A stretch of DNA of 64,000 nt from Ischnura elegans. Its lineage: Eukaryota > Arthropoda > Insecta > Odonata > Coenagrionidae. Under the pieces are notes generated by a model. It saw nothing but the letters and a program-made list of their open reading frames with translations, had not been told where the DNA came from and did not search any database. Below are positions 33,831 to 47,203 of this stretch, piece by piece. The stretch spans positions 5,890,001 through 5,954,000 of the forward strand of contig NW_025791658.1 of assembly GCF_921293095.1 (NCBI RefSeq), read 5' to 3'. The first letter of the stretch is position 1, and each line of letters opens with the position of its first letter. The translations under genes were made by a program, and so were the position numbers.

Positions 33831-34640
33831 TACTGTACACGTATATATACGTGTGGACGTTTCCTGACCCGGGAGACGACGGGCGTATATATACGTGTGA
33901 GATATTCCCGGCCAGGGTATCGAAAGCCGTATATATACGTTTTCAAGCCCCCCTTTTAGGACGGTCGAGGGTTTACGACGTCTTTGTCTCGGGACCCAAC
34001 GCTTCGGGGTTTAGGATTAACCCTCGGAATCCGGGAGCAGGTACCCGGACCCTTCGTCTTTTAGAACCCCTCTCAGCGGTATGGGACAATTGTTTATACA
34101 GTCAATTTTCGAAATAAATATTTGTTCATTTCTCAAGATATATACACTTAGAATTGAATTATTTGTCTTTTGAGCAGCGTTTACAACGAAATTCTACGAC
34201 AAATATTAACTTATATCTCGAGTTATGTATAAACATCAACATGGAAATTGTTGCTGCATTAAATGCGTTAATAAAGGCTTTAGAACTTCGTTCAAAATTT
34301 TATAATGCTCAGATAAAAATGAGGAATTCGATTCAAAGTCTGTGATTTACGTACAAGCAACAATTATCCATTTGCTAAATACATATAAGCAATACATAAG
34401 CTGACCGCGAACCAATGTCGCAGGTATGGTCGTACACCCGGAAAGGAGGGAGCACAACTACTCTCGGAGTCCGAGGTAATGCAAAGTCCCTGCGTGGAAG
34501 GGTCGAAGAAGGTTCAGCGAGACCCTTCTTAACGAATGCCCTCCAAAAATGCTCCGTACCACGAGAAAGAAGAGTCTCTTGGGGCTCAGTACAGCAGTCA
34601 TGCTAAGACGAAAACTCCGCCGTCTCGAAAGGGATAACCG
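33831..34640. mobile_element. TTAA-type MITE, copy 2, ends decayed
   Basis: It matches 274-1111 closely from TACTGTACACGTATA to CCGCCGTCTCGAAAGGG, but the terminal TTAA sites are mutated. A further 200 bp to 34845 has an open plus frame (HFDYAIDRSEWKFSRRTQHL) of unknown origin. Confidence 0.7.
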
Positions 34641-34908
34641 CTTCCTCGATCTCATAGTTCGTATAGCCCGCCCTCGTTCACTCCACCATTTTGACTACGC
34701 TATCGACCGGTCCGAATGGAAATTCTCGCGGCGAACGCAGCACCTGTGGACCACTGCTCCGGAGCAATTCCGTCGGGAGCTTCTTGCAGGGAATGTAGCG
34801 TTCTTGGGACCGCAACCCTTAATATGCAAGCAAGTCTTTAACTAATGTGTATCGGCTTTTATGGTACCTCTAACCCGCACCGATTTTGGACGGAATATCG
34901 AGCGATAC

Positions 34909-35680
34909 CATAGTAGCACCAGAAGGATTATATCTATATTTAATACGTATAATAGTATACAGTGGAAACGAGACTCCAGGGCGGGCTCGTAAGGTTACAC
35001 TCCTGGGGCAGGGCCTGTTAGCGCGAGCTTTTCACCCCTTCACCCAGAAGGGGGAGGACGGGAAGGAACAAGGAAGGAGGCGCCGCCGCGATGAGAGCCC
35101 GACGACGCCTCCTGGGAGGGGATAGGGAAGGAAGGGAAGGGACGAGGAATCCCGCACCGTCACAAAGGCGGGTGGGTCCTACCATCCTAGCGAAACCAGG
35201 CAAAGCCATTAATATTCTAACGACCTTGGAGGATTATTCTAAGAGGAAGAATAATCCAACAATCAGATCGTTACATTTATCTTAGTGTACACTGTATACA
35301 TATTATATCTGTATAAAATACATGAAAATTTCCTCTACAACGCAGATAATATCTAGATATTATACGTATTATATCTGCTGTCATAATATGGATTTTATAT
35401 CGGCTTTCATATAGGCTATATACGATTTTATATAGTTATGCGTATAAAAATATAACTCGTCGTAAATTTTTTATTATACATATCTTATACATGCCTCACC
35501 ATACCTGGTTACGCCGTAAGGATATTATCTGTTTATTTTAAAGATTCTGGTATACATCAAGGACCATGGATCATCAGACATGTATAAAGTATGTGTAACA
35601 CACAGATTTGCAAATCTGTATACCGATGTACATCGAAATCTTAAAAATATACAGATATAATCATTTTGGTGTTACTAGGG
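34909..35680. mobile_element. Short relative of the 14394-16746 element
   Basis: The left end ATAGTAGCACCAGAAGGATT and the right end in reverse CTAGTAACACCAAAATGATT are inverted. The right 240 bp match 16500-16746. The hairpin cluster and tandem repeat of the larger copy are absent. A different GC-rich filler lies at 34970-35215. Confidence 0.65.
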
Positions 35681-37040
35681 TATTTTTCCGGTGGAGCTAT
35701 GCTTGCTCACACACCGGATTTTAACCGGTTACACTATCGCTAGCTTAGTTGTTGTAATCGCGCCGGTGATCCACAGCGGAAATGGCCGGCTGCCGACCGG
35801 CGTTTTACTGGTGCCGGTTCGGGGTCGTTCAGTGTGCAAGCACCCATTGTTCACGGTAAATATTTTACCGGCCGTCCAAAATCGGTGAGTGCGTAAAGGG
35901 CCATAATATGTCTTAACAACAGAGTGCATTCACCTTCACGAACGGCAATTATGACACTGAAGGGTAATGAAAAACTTCTACGATTGAGACGTTGAACGCA
36001 TATGGAGTTAAGAGCGGACAATGTGCAGTGATAACGTGATAGCATATTTTGAGACTCACAAGAATTGTACGTCGACCCATAGCAATACTCCGACAAGTGA
36101 AGCAGGAAGATAAACAACAACAACAATGGCGTCCCGAAACTTGACGACGGCCGAAAACACGTTCCTCCCATACTGGATCACAGGTTATCTTCAACGGGTC
36201 AAGGCTAATCCATAATCTCCCCGATAGTCAACAAGTGAATGACCTTCCCCACTGCCATATCACTTTCCCTCGTACGAGACACAAAACGACGCGCACCCTC
36301 CCAGGGAGAAAGCCAAACTAAATAGTTCCATTTTTAACTTCATAGATGGCGACACTATAGAGCATTCGTCTTCTTGTTAAGCGCGAAGGGCAGTATTTTG
36401 AATCAAATCGCCTTGTTGATCGATTTCATCATCATTTGGTCCTAACCGCGTATTAGTTGAGGATATTTTTCATGGCTGAATATTTACTTTTTTATTATTT
36501 GTATTGCTGTTTTCGGTTGAAGTGCTGAAATTTCCATTAGAATGTCGCAATTATTAACTAACATCAATATTTCGGCTTCACAATGTCGTCACTATCACCA
36601 GCACCGTGATGGCAACCGAAGCAATATTGTATTTTTTTACTGAAAACTATAAAATTTCATACAAGAATATATCTGAAATTGTAACTGACCTTTATGAGTC
36701 CCTTTAATGAGGCTATGTTTAATTTTTATTCTCATGAGCCCACTGAGATGAAGTATGATAAAGTACCCTTTTTGCATTTAACAATAACATTGTTTATTCT
36801 TCCATCAAATATTTTACACAACTATATTAACATCGAGTATGAAAGATTTAGGTTGTCTTCAAGGTTATTCCTGAGGTAAGACTACCTTCAAAAACAAAAA
36901 CATCTGTTACCCAGACAAAAAACTGAATAAAGCAATGTGCGTACATGACATTATATAATACAGTGTCTAATGGATAGCAACATATATATTTCGAAAACTG
37001 ACTGGATAAACAATTACATGACCACGGTCCCTTACCGCTA
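35681..37040. other. No gene recognised
   Basis: The first 230 bp are GC-richer with repeated ACCGG/CCGGT words. The remainder is AT-rich spacer without coding or repeat structure that I can support. Confidence 0.35.
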
Positions 37041-37049
37041 AGAGGGGTG

Positions 37050-37300
37050 ATAAAAGACGAGGGGTCAGGGTACCTGCTCCCGGATTCCAAGGGTAAATCC
37101 TAAACCCTGCCGTGTAGGGTCACAAAACATAGACGTCGTACACCTGCGACCGTCATAAAAGGGGGAGAGGTAGGAAACGTATATTTACGGCTTTCCATCT
37201 CTTGATCAGGAAAATCTCAGACGGAAATATACGGCTTTCGTATACCAGGTCAAGAAATGTCCAGACACTTTCATTTCCGTCTTAAGTAGGAAAAAGGTTA
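37050..37300. repeat. Diverged inverted fragment of the TTAA-type MITE
   Basis: In reverse it follows 274-500: CCTTTTTCCTACTT, then GACGTCTATG, then GGGTTTAGGATTTACCC. The far end is missing. Confidence 0.6.
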
Positions 37301-37343
37301 TGCATTGGAAATTGTTCTCCTTTCTGCCTTGTGAAAACATCTA

Positions 37344-37646
37344 TAGGATTTTTTTTCGTATAGTAATTTGACAACGGGATTATGGGATGATCCTATAGGA
37401 AAATTTTATGTTGCATAGGAAACTATTATTTTTCTGTAGGAATGTACATAATTCCTACAGTATTTTCCTAAAGACTATAGAAAAAAAGGCCCATTGGTTT
37501 ATTATAGTATTTTGGAAAATAGGTACTATAGGAATTATGTACATTCCTACAGAAAAATAATAGTTTCCTATGCAACATAAAAGTTTCCTCTAGGATCCAT
37601 CCCATAATCCCATTGTCAAATTACTATACGAAAAAAAAAATCCTTT
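37344..37646. repeat. Large foldback element, arms about 120 bp
   Basis: Left-arm words AGGATTTTTTTTCGTATAG, GGGATTATGGGATGATCC and TTTCTGTAGGAATGTACAT return in reverse order and complement in the right arm, around a spacer of about 60 bp. It shares short TATAGGAA/TTCCTATA words with the array after 62726. Confidence 0.85.
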
Positions 37647-38078
37647 ACAGAATTCCACTTCGGTGGTCATTATAATTATATATATATATAGTAAATGCTA
37701 GCTAGCTAGATAGCTATGTTAAAAAAAAACTGCCCGGTCACTGGACAAAGATCAAGCTTTCTTCTTTGTCTCCTCATAGCTGTTGACATTCTCCAAATAC
37801 CACGTTTATCATCTTCCTTTTATGTTTTTTAATCATGTATTGCATATAAACAATATCATCCTCTGAAAAATACTCTTCATCGCACGTCATTATAACAAAA
37901 AAGTATCCAAAACGTAATTTCCAGGGTAATTTAATCATTTATTGTATATAAATATCATCCCTCTGAAAAAGTTTACTAATCCTCTTCATAGCACCTCATT
38001 ATAACAAACAAAATTATCCAAAACGTAATTTCCAGGGTAATATAAACAGGTATACATAACAAATGACTGTGTCACAGT

Positions 38079-38343
38079 CAGCGTCGTAGCCAGGAATTTC
38101 GTTCGGGGGATCCAAAACCAGGGGAAATTTTTTTTTAAACAGCGTACTATTAAGTAGAGGGTTTTACACTAATGTCAACACTTTTTAAAATCGAAAAAGC
38201 TTCATTTTTCAGAGAAATCTTTTGTATATTCATGATTTTTCTAATGTTTTGTTTTCGTTTATGAAGCAAAGTAAGTGTGCTTTTATATTTTTTGGAGGGG
38301 GGAAATCTGGACCCCCAGGACTCTCCCCCTGGCTACGCCACTA
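38079..38343. mobile_element. hAT-type MITE (GTAGCCAGG ends)
   Basis: The left end is CAGCGTCGTAGCCAGG. The right end in reverse is TAGTGGCGTAGCCAGG. The flanks GTCACAGT and ATCACAGC share six of eight bases, consistent with an aged 8-bp duplication. Confidence 0.65.
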
Positions 38344-38384
38344 ATCACAGCTGAAGCAAAATAGATATGCTTTAAGTTGGATAT

Positions 38385-38775
38385 TCACTCATCACATATA
38401 GCACGACATATCTTCTAGATATCTAGAGCATGTCTAGAATGTCTTGGATATCTTAAATACCTACTACATGTCTAGAAAATGTCTTCAATGTCTTGGATAT
38501 TTTAAATATCTACTAGATATCGAACTTTGTCTTTTTTGAGCGGAGACTATAATTGCGTATCTCCACTGAAATTAGCCAAAAAAACACCCGAACACAGAAA
38601 AAAGTGTAACTGCTATGCTTTTCGGTGAAAGGATAGATAAAGTCATTGTACGCACGTACACTAAATAAACAAAGGCAGATCTTCCGGCAAATTTTTATTA
38701 AAGCGATTTAAAGTTACGAAAGCTTGCTTTTTAAAGATCTACTAGATGTCTAGGATATGTTGAGTAACGTACTTT
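38385..38775. repeat. CTAGATAT/TGTCTAGA-rich repeat
   Basis: Variants of TATCTACTAGATATC and ATGTCTAGAATGTCTTGGAT recur at both sides of a unique core of about 150 bp. Confidence 0.5.
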
Positions 38776-38912
38776 AATTTACATGTATTGTGATGTTCTC
38801 TGTCATATTATTTTAAGTGAATATATAACTTTACCTTTCTGTGTCCTATATCATGCTTCAAATACGGCATATACTATGGACAAATTAACCATTTTTACTG
38901 ATGGTGATTATA

Positions 38913-39769
38913 CAGTAAAACCTCTTTACATCGTAATGGAGGGTACCAAAATTTGGGCAATTTGATGTATGGAGGTTCACTATAGAGAGGTTTCAGTGAT
39001 AGGCTCCATTTTTCATATCTTTTGGAAATGAAAGGCACTACTGTCTTTTAAACCATTTTATTTGTGTGTTAAAACACACATGCATGCATTAGTGAAGATA
39101 TTTTTTTAATAATTACAGGGAGAGAGAGAGAGAGTGCTATCGCAAATGATTTTTACCATGATTCGAGATGAAACGATGTGATATCTCTTAATTCAACAGT
39201 CACTTAAAATGATTAGGATAGTTGGATACCCTATTTCTTATTTACTGTTAGGTATGCTCTCATATGGAACAAAATGGCCACAACTAATGATTAACGTAAA
39301 AATGACATTATATTAAAGGTGTTGAAGAAAAAAATAAGCATGAAACATTTAATGCTGAAAATGTCATACCATATTAAACAGTAATTGCGGCTGCATTAAT
39401 TGTCTCTAGTTGTCTTGGTACGAAGTGCGGAGGTAGTTTGGTCTCCTTGGTATGATAAGTGGAGGTTTTACGATATAAAGAGGTTCACTACAAAGAGGTT
39501 GCAAATTTGTTGCAATACTTTTGAATCTGACTGTACGTAATCGTGGATGCATTAATGGTCTCTAGTTGTTTCGGTATGATTTGTGGAGCTAGTTAGGCCG
39601 TCTCGGGGGTGTGTCCTTGGTATGATAAGTGGAGGTTTTACGATATAAAGAGGTTCACTACAAAGAGGTTTGCCTATAAATTTACATGTAAAGTTAACGG
39701 GAACGTAGGGGTGGTATGAAGTATGGAGGTTTATGATGTAAAAAGGTTCACTACATAGAGGTTTTACTG
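38913..39769. mobile_element. TA-flanked MITE (CAGTAAAACCTCT), copy 3, internal duplication
   Basis: The ends CAGTAAAACCTCTTTACAT and CTACATAGAGGTTTTACTG are intact with TA on both sides. A segment of about 165 bp (GAGGTTTTACGATATAAAGAG) is present twice, near 39465-39505 and 39628-39670. A GA microsatellite lies at 39120-39135. Confidence 0.85.
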
Positions 39770-39854
39770 TATGTTTATTTAGAATTAAAATGCTGAGTGA
39801 CTATAATTAACCCTTCCTAAAAAAAATCAGGGCTAATTAAAATTTTGAAAATAT

Positions 39855-40759
39855 TGCTGTGTCCCTGCCGGTCACCCCATCCCGGCCACCCCCGAACTCT
39901 ATTCCCCTTCGCAGTCTCCCCCGCATTCCATTCTCTGGAGGCGAGACTCCTGAGGTGTGACTCCAAGTTGAATACTCTTTTATTCGACTAAGCGAGGGCC
40001 ATCGCCAGGTGGATCGGCTCAGGACCGCTTTCCCAAACTTTCTATAGCTATTTCTTAAGAATAAATTCCTTTCTGACGATGCAGGCCGTTCCCATGATGT
40101 CGAAAGCCACCTGCATAGCGCTAGGCTATTATCTCTTGGACTGTGGTCTGGGGGTTCCCCTTAGTGTTGCACTCACAACCGCATTCTTCCGTTCGTTATG
40201 GCGATGCATCATTAGTTATGTGCTTACGTGACTCCTCTCCCAAGCTTGGTATTTTTCCATGCCCCCAAAAGGACAGTGTATAGAGGTCAGAGGAATGCGT
40301 CTCTGACGCCACCTCCCATCCCACGTGTAACTTCCAGGGCGTGGCATAGAGTGCTTCTAGAAGCTTCTACCGCGAGGGTATAAATATCCCGTCTTCTGAT
40401 GAAGACGCTCTCTCTCTGGTAAATCTCTGACGGCGAAGCTCTGCTCCGAGACACCCTCTGCCGACCGCCACTTCGACGCCACGCCCTACGCCGAGTACGC
40501 TGCCTGACCCCCGCTCCGAGGACCCGCTGCCAGTCGCCACTTCGCCACTTGTCTTCCCGGCCTGCGACCTTCGTCCCCTTAACCTCGACGCCATGTCTCA
40601 TAATTTGTGAGTAAATGTATTATTTGTAACTGAGCATTAAATGGAACTATCTAAGATATTGTGTGTAATTCTTTCCAAAGACTACCTCTGCTGACATGCG
40701 ATCCTGAATCTGAGGAATTACGTCCCTAACCTCAGCGACCGTCTTTTCGGTACGCGACA
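39855..40759 (+). mobile_element. Probable solo LTR
   Basis: The 905-bp unit begins TGCTGTGTCC and ends TACGCGACA, with ATAT duplicated at 39851-39854 and 40760-40763. TATAAATA at about 40379 and ATTAAA at about 40636 sit where an LTR promoter and polyadenylation signal are expected, on the plus strand. There is no primer-binding site or internal gene beside it, so it is a solo LTR if the call is right. A Gypsy-like origin is a guess from the 4-bp duplication. Confidence 0.5.
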
Positions 40760-41354
40760 ATATGAGATACGTACTTTGCATTATTGTTCAATTCATTTTG
40801 ATCTTTGATTATACTTCATACTTTCAAAACTTTTAAATGATATAATAATAATATAGGTATCTAAACATTTTCACACACTAAATTTTACATAATATTCCAG
40901 AAAATTTTTTAAAAATTAATGTTATTCTGAATGGCCGAGATATTAGCCAGCATGCGGAGACAAATTTAACAAAAATGTGCTCTGAATTTTTATCAATAAA
41001 TATCCTTTATTCACACACATACACACATATATATATCTATGTATACTTTTGATGCAGCTTGTTTTTTACTTATATTTTTAGGGTGTACAAATAAAACAGA
41101 CAGACAATATAATTCACCACAACATTCTAAAGAAAAGTCTCTATTGATATCACTATACTGTCAAGGCCATACAATCCATGAACCTCACATGAGTACAGAT
41201 ATAGACACATTTTTTTATGTACAATAATGAATAAAAATACTAATTTGAACATCATGAAAACACAAGGCCTTTCCTAAGATATATTTCTAAGACCGCTTTT
41301 ATCAGACACAACAGTCAATGAGCGAGATAGTTGCGAATTACCAATATATTTTAC

Positions 41355-41899
41355 TAGGGTTGGTCGGATCGGATACCTCGGATCCAAATATCCGCGGATA
41401 TTGCCCTTCATCGGATACATCGGATCCAAAGTCGCGGAAGACATCGGATCTGGATCCGAAATTTTAAGTGAAAGCTTCAGTGAATGCAATAACGGTGGAA
41501 AGAGTTCCGATTCTCTCTTCGAATGTGCCGTCGCATGCGATTCTTGTCCTACACCACTCGTCAGTGGTTTATCCGAAGATTTTTCCTATTTTCATTTCCA
41601 AACCCAAGCGTAACAGTTTAGGTTCTGAGCATGTAAAGATGTTAAAAAAAAACAACTTGAAAGCCTATAAAAATGATTTTTAATTTATAAAAATAATAAA
41701 ATGTGTATGAAAATCTAAAAAGCATTCCTTTGATTGTACGTACCCAGAATAGACTTGAGTAATTACTTCGTTTAATAGCAAGAATTGCAGGAAAATGCAT
41801 TCGGATCCGAAAATATCCGATCCGAAAGATCCGGCTCCAAAAATCAAGGATCCGCTCCGAATCCGGATCCGAAAAAAATCCCGGATCCGTCCATACCTG
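41355..41899. mobile_element. hAT MITE with GGATCCG motifs
   Basis: It starts TAGGGTTGGTCGGATCGG and ends CCGTCCATACCTG. The flanks TATTTTAC (41347-41354) and TATTTTAA (41900-41907) form an 8-bp duplication with one mismatch. It shares termini and interior (CATTCCTTTGATTGTA, AAGTAATTA in reverse) with 21954-22851 but lacks the BED-finger region. Confidence 0.85.
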
Positions 41900-42069
41900 T
41901 ATTTTAATCCCCTTTGCGGTCAAGCAAAAGGATGACTGGACATGTCTAGTGCTAGCATCAGATCCACCGACAAGTTTAGCTCGGCATCACATGGCAATGC
42001 TCAAGGGATACACATTATTTCAACAAGACATACAAGGGCTCAAGGGATTACACATTATTTCAAGAAACA

Positions 42070-42640
42070 TTTTATTTATTATAGTATTCCACCGATTAAT
42101 GTAGGTTTCCATGGAGTACTAAAGAGGTGATCTGGGAGCCTCCCTTTCCTTCCAGCACTGCCTTCTTTAATTCACTGTAAGGCCTACTCTCTTTCAATCT
42201 ATCTAAAAATCCTTTTCCTTCCCCTCACTCGTTTCCCTAACATTCTACCCTCTAACACCATTTTCAACATCCCCTCCCCGCTAAGCACTCCCTCCATCCA
42301 TACCTTCTGTCTCCTCCGTATCTCATCTAAAAGCTGCCTCTCCTCGCCAACCATGTCCAGCACTTCGTCGTTCCCCTAACATTCTATTCTCTATAACATT
42401 GTTTTCAACATCCCTTCCCCGCTAAGTACTCGCTCCATCCATACATTCTGTCTCCTCCGTATCTCATCTAAAAGCTGTCAATCCTCGCCAACCATATCCA
42501 GCACTTCGTCGTTCCCCCTTGCATTCTACCATCTATTACACTATTTTCAACATCCCCTCCCCGCTAAGCACTCCCTCCATCCATACCTTCTGTCTCCTCC
42601 GTATCTCATCCAAAAGCTGCCTCTCTTCACAAGTTCCTCC
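42070..42640 (-). pseudogene. LINE 3' end with threefold internal repeat
   Basis: The minus strand matches the 3' part of the LINE at 55321-55893, including TGGAAACCTAC and the end near TATTATAGTATTCCACCG. A segment of about 141 bp encoding the block around DEIRRRQKVWMELVLSGEGM is present three times in tandem (starts near 42229, 42370, 42512). It is 5'-truncated near 42640 and not translatable as a whole. Confidence 0.8.
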
Positions 42641-44370
42641 ATCAGGTCGCACCCAAAAAGCGCTAACCCACATAGCACAGGGACAACTGTACTCGTGTAT
42701 ACCAAGTCGAAATTTGTAGTGAGGAATGAGTCGAGAATTCGCCTATTTTTACACGTACTTTTGCTGCGTAAATTTGGGCCAACACCCTTTTGACCAATTA
42801 TACACAAAAATATGAAGCAAAATTTAGTACTGCATATGCTGTGGTCAGCAGTAATCTGAACATGGTGAAAGTTTCAAGATAGCTGATTCAATTGAGTCGT
42901 CTGCCTTAATGCCAGCAAAATTTTCACAACGAAATCTGGTTATAATCATTTCACGAATCATCATGCGACATATTATACAGGAGTGTATTTTCTTAGGACT
43001 TAATGGATATTCCTATCGAGGTATGAACGAATTAATCGCCAATGGCAACTAGAATGACGCTGTCTATCAATTTAAAATTCGGAGTCATGAATAACTACAG
43101 CGGTCTCATAATTATGTTTCTCATCCTTGCACGTGTATTATCCGTTTTTTTAGCGGACATAAGACCATTTATACACCAGGTTTATACCGTATTTACTGGG
43201 TAATGGTTTTAATGGTTTTTACACGAGATAAAACACGTGTGATACACGACCTATATGCTGGTTTGTGACCGTTTGTGCTTGGGAAGAAGTCTTTTCCTCA
43301 CGATCCAGCCGAAATAATGAGGGATCACGGCTTACACGAATAAATATGGTAATATTAAAAGCAGTGGAAGTTTACTTCAAACAACAAAATAAGAACATTT
43401 AAATGGCAACAATCAGTCATGTCAATTTTTTCCAATTAATTATTTTGAAAAAAAATTCTATAATAAAAAAATTGGGCCGGTAAGGATTGAGCTCAGAAAA
43501 GAGCAATTTCCATGGTTTTCTGGAAAAAAATCCAATGATTTGTACAACCCCAAAAATGCACAATATCAAATTATTCCAAACATTCCAATTTTTCTTGCGA
43601 ATGACGTAACCTTCGCGAGATATTTAGGCCTGTTCACAGTGAATAAAATGAATAAATTAACACTTATAATGAGGTCATATAGGCCATAAAATCAATGGTG
43701 GTTTTCCTAGAAAAATTAGAAAGTGAAACCCAGGCAAATTAACATCAATTAGCATTTTAGTGTCTTCAAATTTGAGTTTGATTGAAATTTTGTGTGGTTG
43801 CTTTCACGGTTATGAGGATGGGGACAGTTGGACATAATACAAATTTTTATACACTTCTAACAAGGAAGAAACGTCTTTTATTTCATGGAAGACAAAGGTA
43901 TATCAACAACAAAAATAGATAAGGAGAAGTAAAACAAAACGGGGATAAACAAACAAAAGAGCATCACATTTAAACTGCAGAGAGTGTGAGGCATTGTTCT
44001 GTTCAACATTTTTCTGAGAAAGCATAGTTGTGGCACGCATGTATTTTCGGATTTGCAACAATTTGTTTACTGAAACCACAGTAACAGAGGAAATAATTCA
44101 GGATGAAAAATAGTATGGGCATTAGAAAAAGGATCCCAATGTATAGAGACACAAATTAGGGACAACTCAACAATATTTTAACCGCTTAGACGCTCAAATC
44201 GGGCAAAAAAATTTTGTGCGGGAAACATTTTGACGACCGTAAATGCGGAACAACGCAAAATGTGGGAAACACTGAATACGGATAATTTTTGCATTGTCCT
44301 AATAGGGAATGAATCGGGACCCAAAAATATAAACGCTAAATCGTAATCGTAAGACGCAGAGTTCCCCACT
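42641..44370. other. No feature recognised
   Basis: This is AT-rich intronic sequence of the host gene, without coding, tandem or inverted structure that I can support. Confidence 0.4.
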
Positions 44371-44379
44371 TGCGTGACA

Positions 44380-44890
44380 TGTCCACCAGCTCACTCTTAT
44401 CTTCCCTATTAATGACTGATCTCTCCCAACAAAGGATTAAAACAGACTTAAAACTTATTCACAATATTCTAAATTCACACATTCATTGTCCTGATTTGCT
44501 TTCATCCATTAGTTTCAGAGTGCCTTGCCGATCCACTCGTACACATTCCTTACTCCATACGCCGACCCCTTGACTATCCCTCGTTAAGCGATCCCTCCAA
44601 CACCGCCTTTGCTCCTTGCTGAATTCATTACCAGACAATATTGACCCGTTTTTTCTGCCCTTAAACTCATTTGTGAAACTTGCCATGTCCCATTCCTTGG
44701 CTAATGAATAAACCTCCCTCTCCACCTCCCTTTCCTCGTGCCTTCTGTTTTGTTCTTTACTATATTATGCCTGTACTCTTTGTTCAGATTTTTTGTGTTA
44801 AAATTTCATGTTTGTTACTGCGTCACTATAAATGGGCAGAAATGCTGTATGTGAGCAACTAAAATAAATAAAAATAAATAAATAAATGTG
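44380..44890 (+). pseudogene. LINE 3' end with AAATAAAT tail
   Basis: The plus frame reads DLSQQRIKTDLKLIHNILNS, then HCPDLLSSISFRVPCRSTRT, up to a stop at 44573. The L-x2-I-L-x4-CP-LL-x-I-x-FRVP-x-R-x-TR pattern is characteristic of the region after the reverse transcriptase in CR1/Jockey-like LINEs. Shifted frames follow. The tail reads GAGCAACTAAAATAAATAAA with AAATAAAT repeats to 44887. A related tail is at 58110-58262. Confidence 0.75.
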
Positions 44891-45104
44891 GAAAAACGTT
44901 GAAAGCGAAGACGTTAAATCCGCGGATCCAACTATAATCCCATGTGTAATATCTGAGTCATGATTTTATTGCAATGAATTTCTCGAAAAAATTGCACCAC
45001 TTTCTGCGTGCTGAAGACCAGTAATCCAGGAAAACCCATAAATCGAGAAACCCTTTGGTACCAAGCTATCCGGATTTGAGGTCCTCAACACTAATTAAAG
45101 AATA

Positions 45105-45758
45105 GGGTGGTTTCCTTCACCAAAGAAAACGAAAGGCATTGATTGCGATTCGTTAACCACCATTAGTGTATTCATAATATAAAAATTATTTGGTTTTAGA
45201 AATACCAGTTTACACGAATGGCAACGGTCAATTTTATCCTCATTTGAAAAAGGCCAGATTGGCGCCCATGCGATTCCACTCCACGTGACGTCACAGGGAC
45301 CTAGTTTCTATAAGAGTAGATAGGAGTTTTACATCGTCTGAGATTACCAATGCATGCAAGAGGCACAGAGCTCAGGGAAACATGTCTTAATAATCACCTA
45401 TTAAAATTGCCAATGGTCGGAAAGTTTTCCTCGTTTGATAAGGTATTAACAATCCTTATTTAAGCCAAGCGCTACCAGCTAGCATGGTACTCTGCTACCT
45501 GCTAGCATCCTGCGTCGTATCAGCGCTCAGAGCCTCAAGGTCACTGCAGCTGCGGCAGCGGGAACCAGATCGACGTCACACGGACTTTTTCCCGGCATTC
45601 ATACTTAGCCGTCGCGTTTTCGCGCGCTTGAAATTTTTCACTTTTCATTTAATCGCGAAAAATGTATATCGTCATTTAAAAATCTAAAAGCGTGAAATAC
45701 GTACTCCAGGAGTAATAATCTTTCCATTTAGGCAATAAAAAATAATAGAAAACCACCC
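45105..45758. mobile_element. TA-type MITE (GGGTGGTTTCC family), copy 4
   Basis: The ends are GGGTGGTTTCCTTCACC and AGAAAACCACCC, with TA on the left and TG on the right. It contains the family core CCAGATTGGCGCCCATGCG and ACGTGACGTCACAGGGACC. Confidence 0.85.
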
Positions 45759-47203
45759 TGTTATGTAGTTATTTAAAGATGAGATGATAGGAGGAATCAG
45801 AGGAGGAGAACTGTATTAAACCAATCTCTTGATAGACGGCTGATGATCTGATGAAAGTCAGATGGGTAGAGGTTTGTTATTTCGATTGTTTGAAATAAAT
45901 AATATCAGTAACCATGCTGATGTTTACATGTGGAAAATAGTGCGTGTAGGAAGTTCGCTACATTGATACTCAGCGTGTTGAGTGTGAATTATCCGGGTGG
46001 ACGTATTTATTCTCTGTCACGGTTACAAGTAATGATCGCAATCACAATGTACTATTCACAATGGTGGACTGTGTACGTCAGTGGTCGGAGTCTCAGAGTA
46101 AGTCGGAGTTGTACTAGCGCTCTTCTCTGTCGCCCGGGCGTCCGAGCATCCCCTGGTGGCCGCTGGAAGAACTCACAGAACAATTGACTCTCGTTTTGCG
46201 CCTTGTCGTCTGCATTCAGCGCTGCCACAGTGTACATTTGGCTATACCATTGTGCACATAAAATTATTTTCGCACAAGTTATGATTTCATTCTAATATTA
46301 CCTTAAAAATACTTTCTACATACTCTAGTACACGAATTTGCAGCAAGTAGACATAACACCAAAAATAGTAGTATTTTTAAATTGTTCCAAAATACACACG
46401 TGAAAATTATTTCTACACGCTTGATCTATGTTCAATACAAACATTTTCCCTGCAAAACACCCAATAGGTAATTCAACAATTAACGCTGGCACCTTATATA
46501 TCAGCAATCAAGCTTCATACTCTGGTATCTAATAATCCTCAATTGATGAGCAATTCAAGTAGTCATTAAGAATTTATCTCAATTTAGTTACAATTTCTTC
46601 AAGAAATTAACATGCTGTTTCATAAAAAGTAGCTCATTATAAAAAAAAGAAATTATGATTGACAGATTGGTGATGCTTTAACATTAGAAGTACCAGAGTG
46701 GCCATTTTGATTGTTTTTGAATTTCAAATGGGTTCCTCTTCCTTCTCGATGGTTAAAATTGAGTAATACATATTTCGTGACTTTTAATGAATTTTCATCC
46801 TCCGACGGCATGCCAAAAACTTTTATTATCGTCCTCTTAAATTATGAAATATTTACTGATTTACCTAAAAGCACATTAACCCATCAAGGCATAAAGTTAT
46901 TTTTGTCAAATATGCATTTAGAAAATAATTATTCCGTCTAATAAGGCTCATTTTACCTTATTTCTACAATTTTTTAAAATTTTACTATAAATAGTTTACA
47001 TAAAACAGCCCGGCCGATACATCGGACTGTCAGTTTTCAGTGTTGACTACAGATTCAAAATAGTACAGAAAAACTTGATAATTTAGAAAATTAAAAGGTA
47101 AACCTTTAGGAGAAAAATGAGATAAATGTTGTCAACATATTGAGCAAAATACGGCAATAAAAAATAATTTACTTACCCCGAGCGGGCGACTGAAAATTGT
47201 TTC
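45759..47203. other. No gene recognised
   Basis: There is a GC-richer patch at 45950-46240 with opposed short ORFs and no splice-bounded exon. The remainder is AT-rich. TTAACATTAGAAGTACCAG near 46679 resembles a piggyBac-type end, but no partner was found. Confidence 0.3.

Noticed and set aside
40287-40601. Arg/Gly-rich minus-strand ORFs
   Set aside because: They lie antisense across the promoter region of the probable solo LTR and look like GC-rich chance frames.
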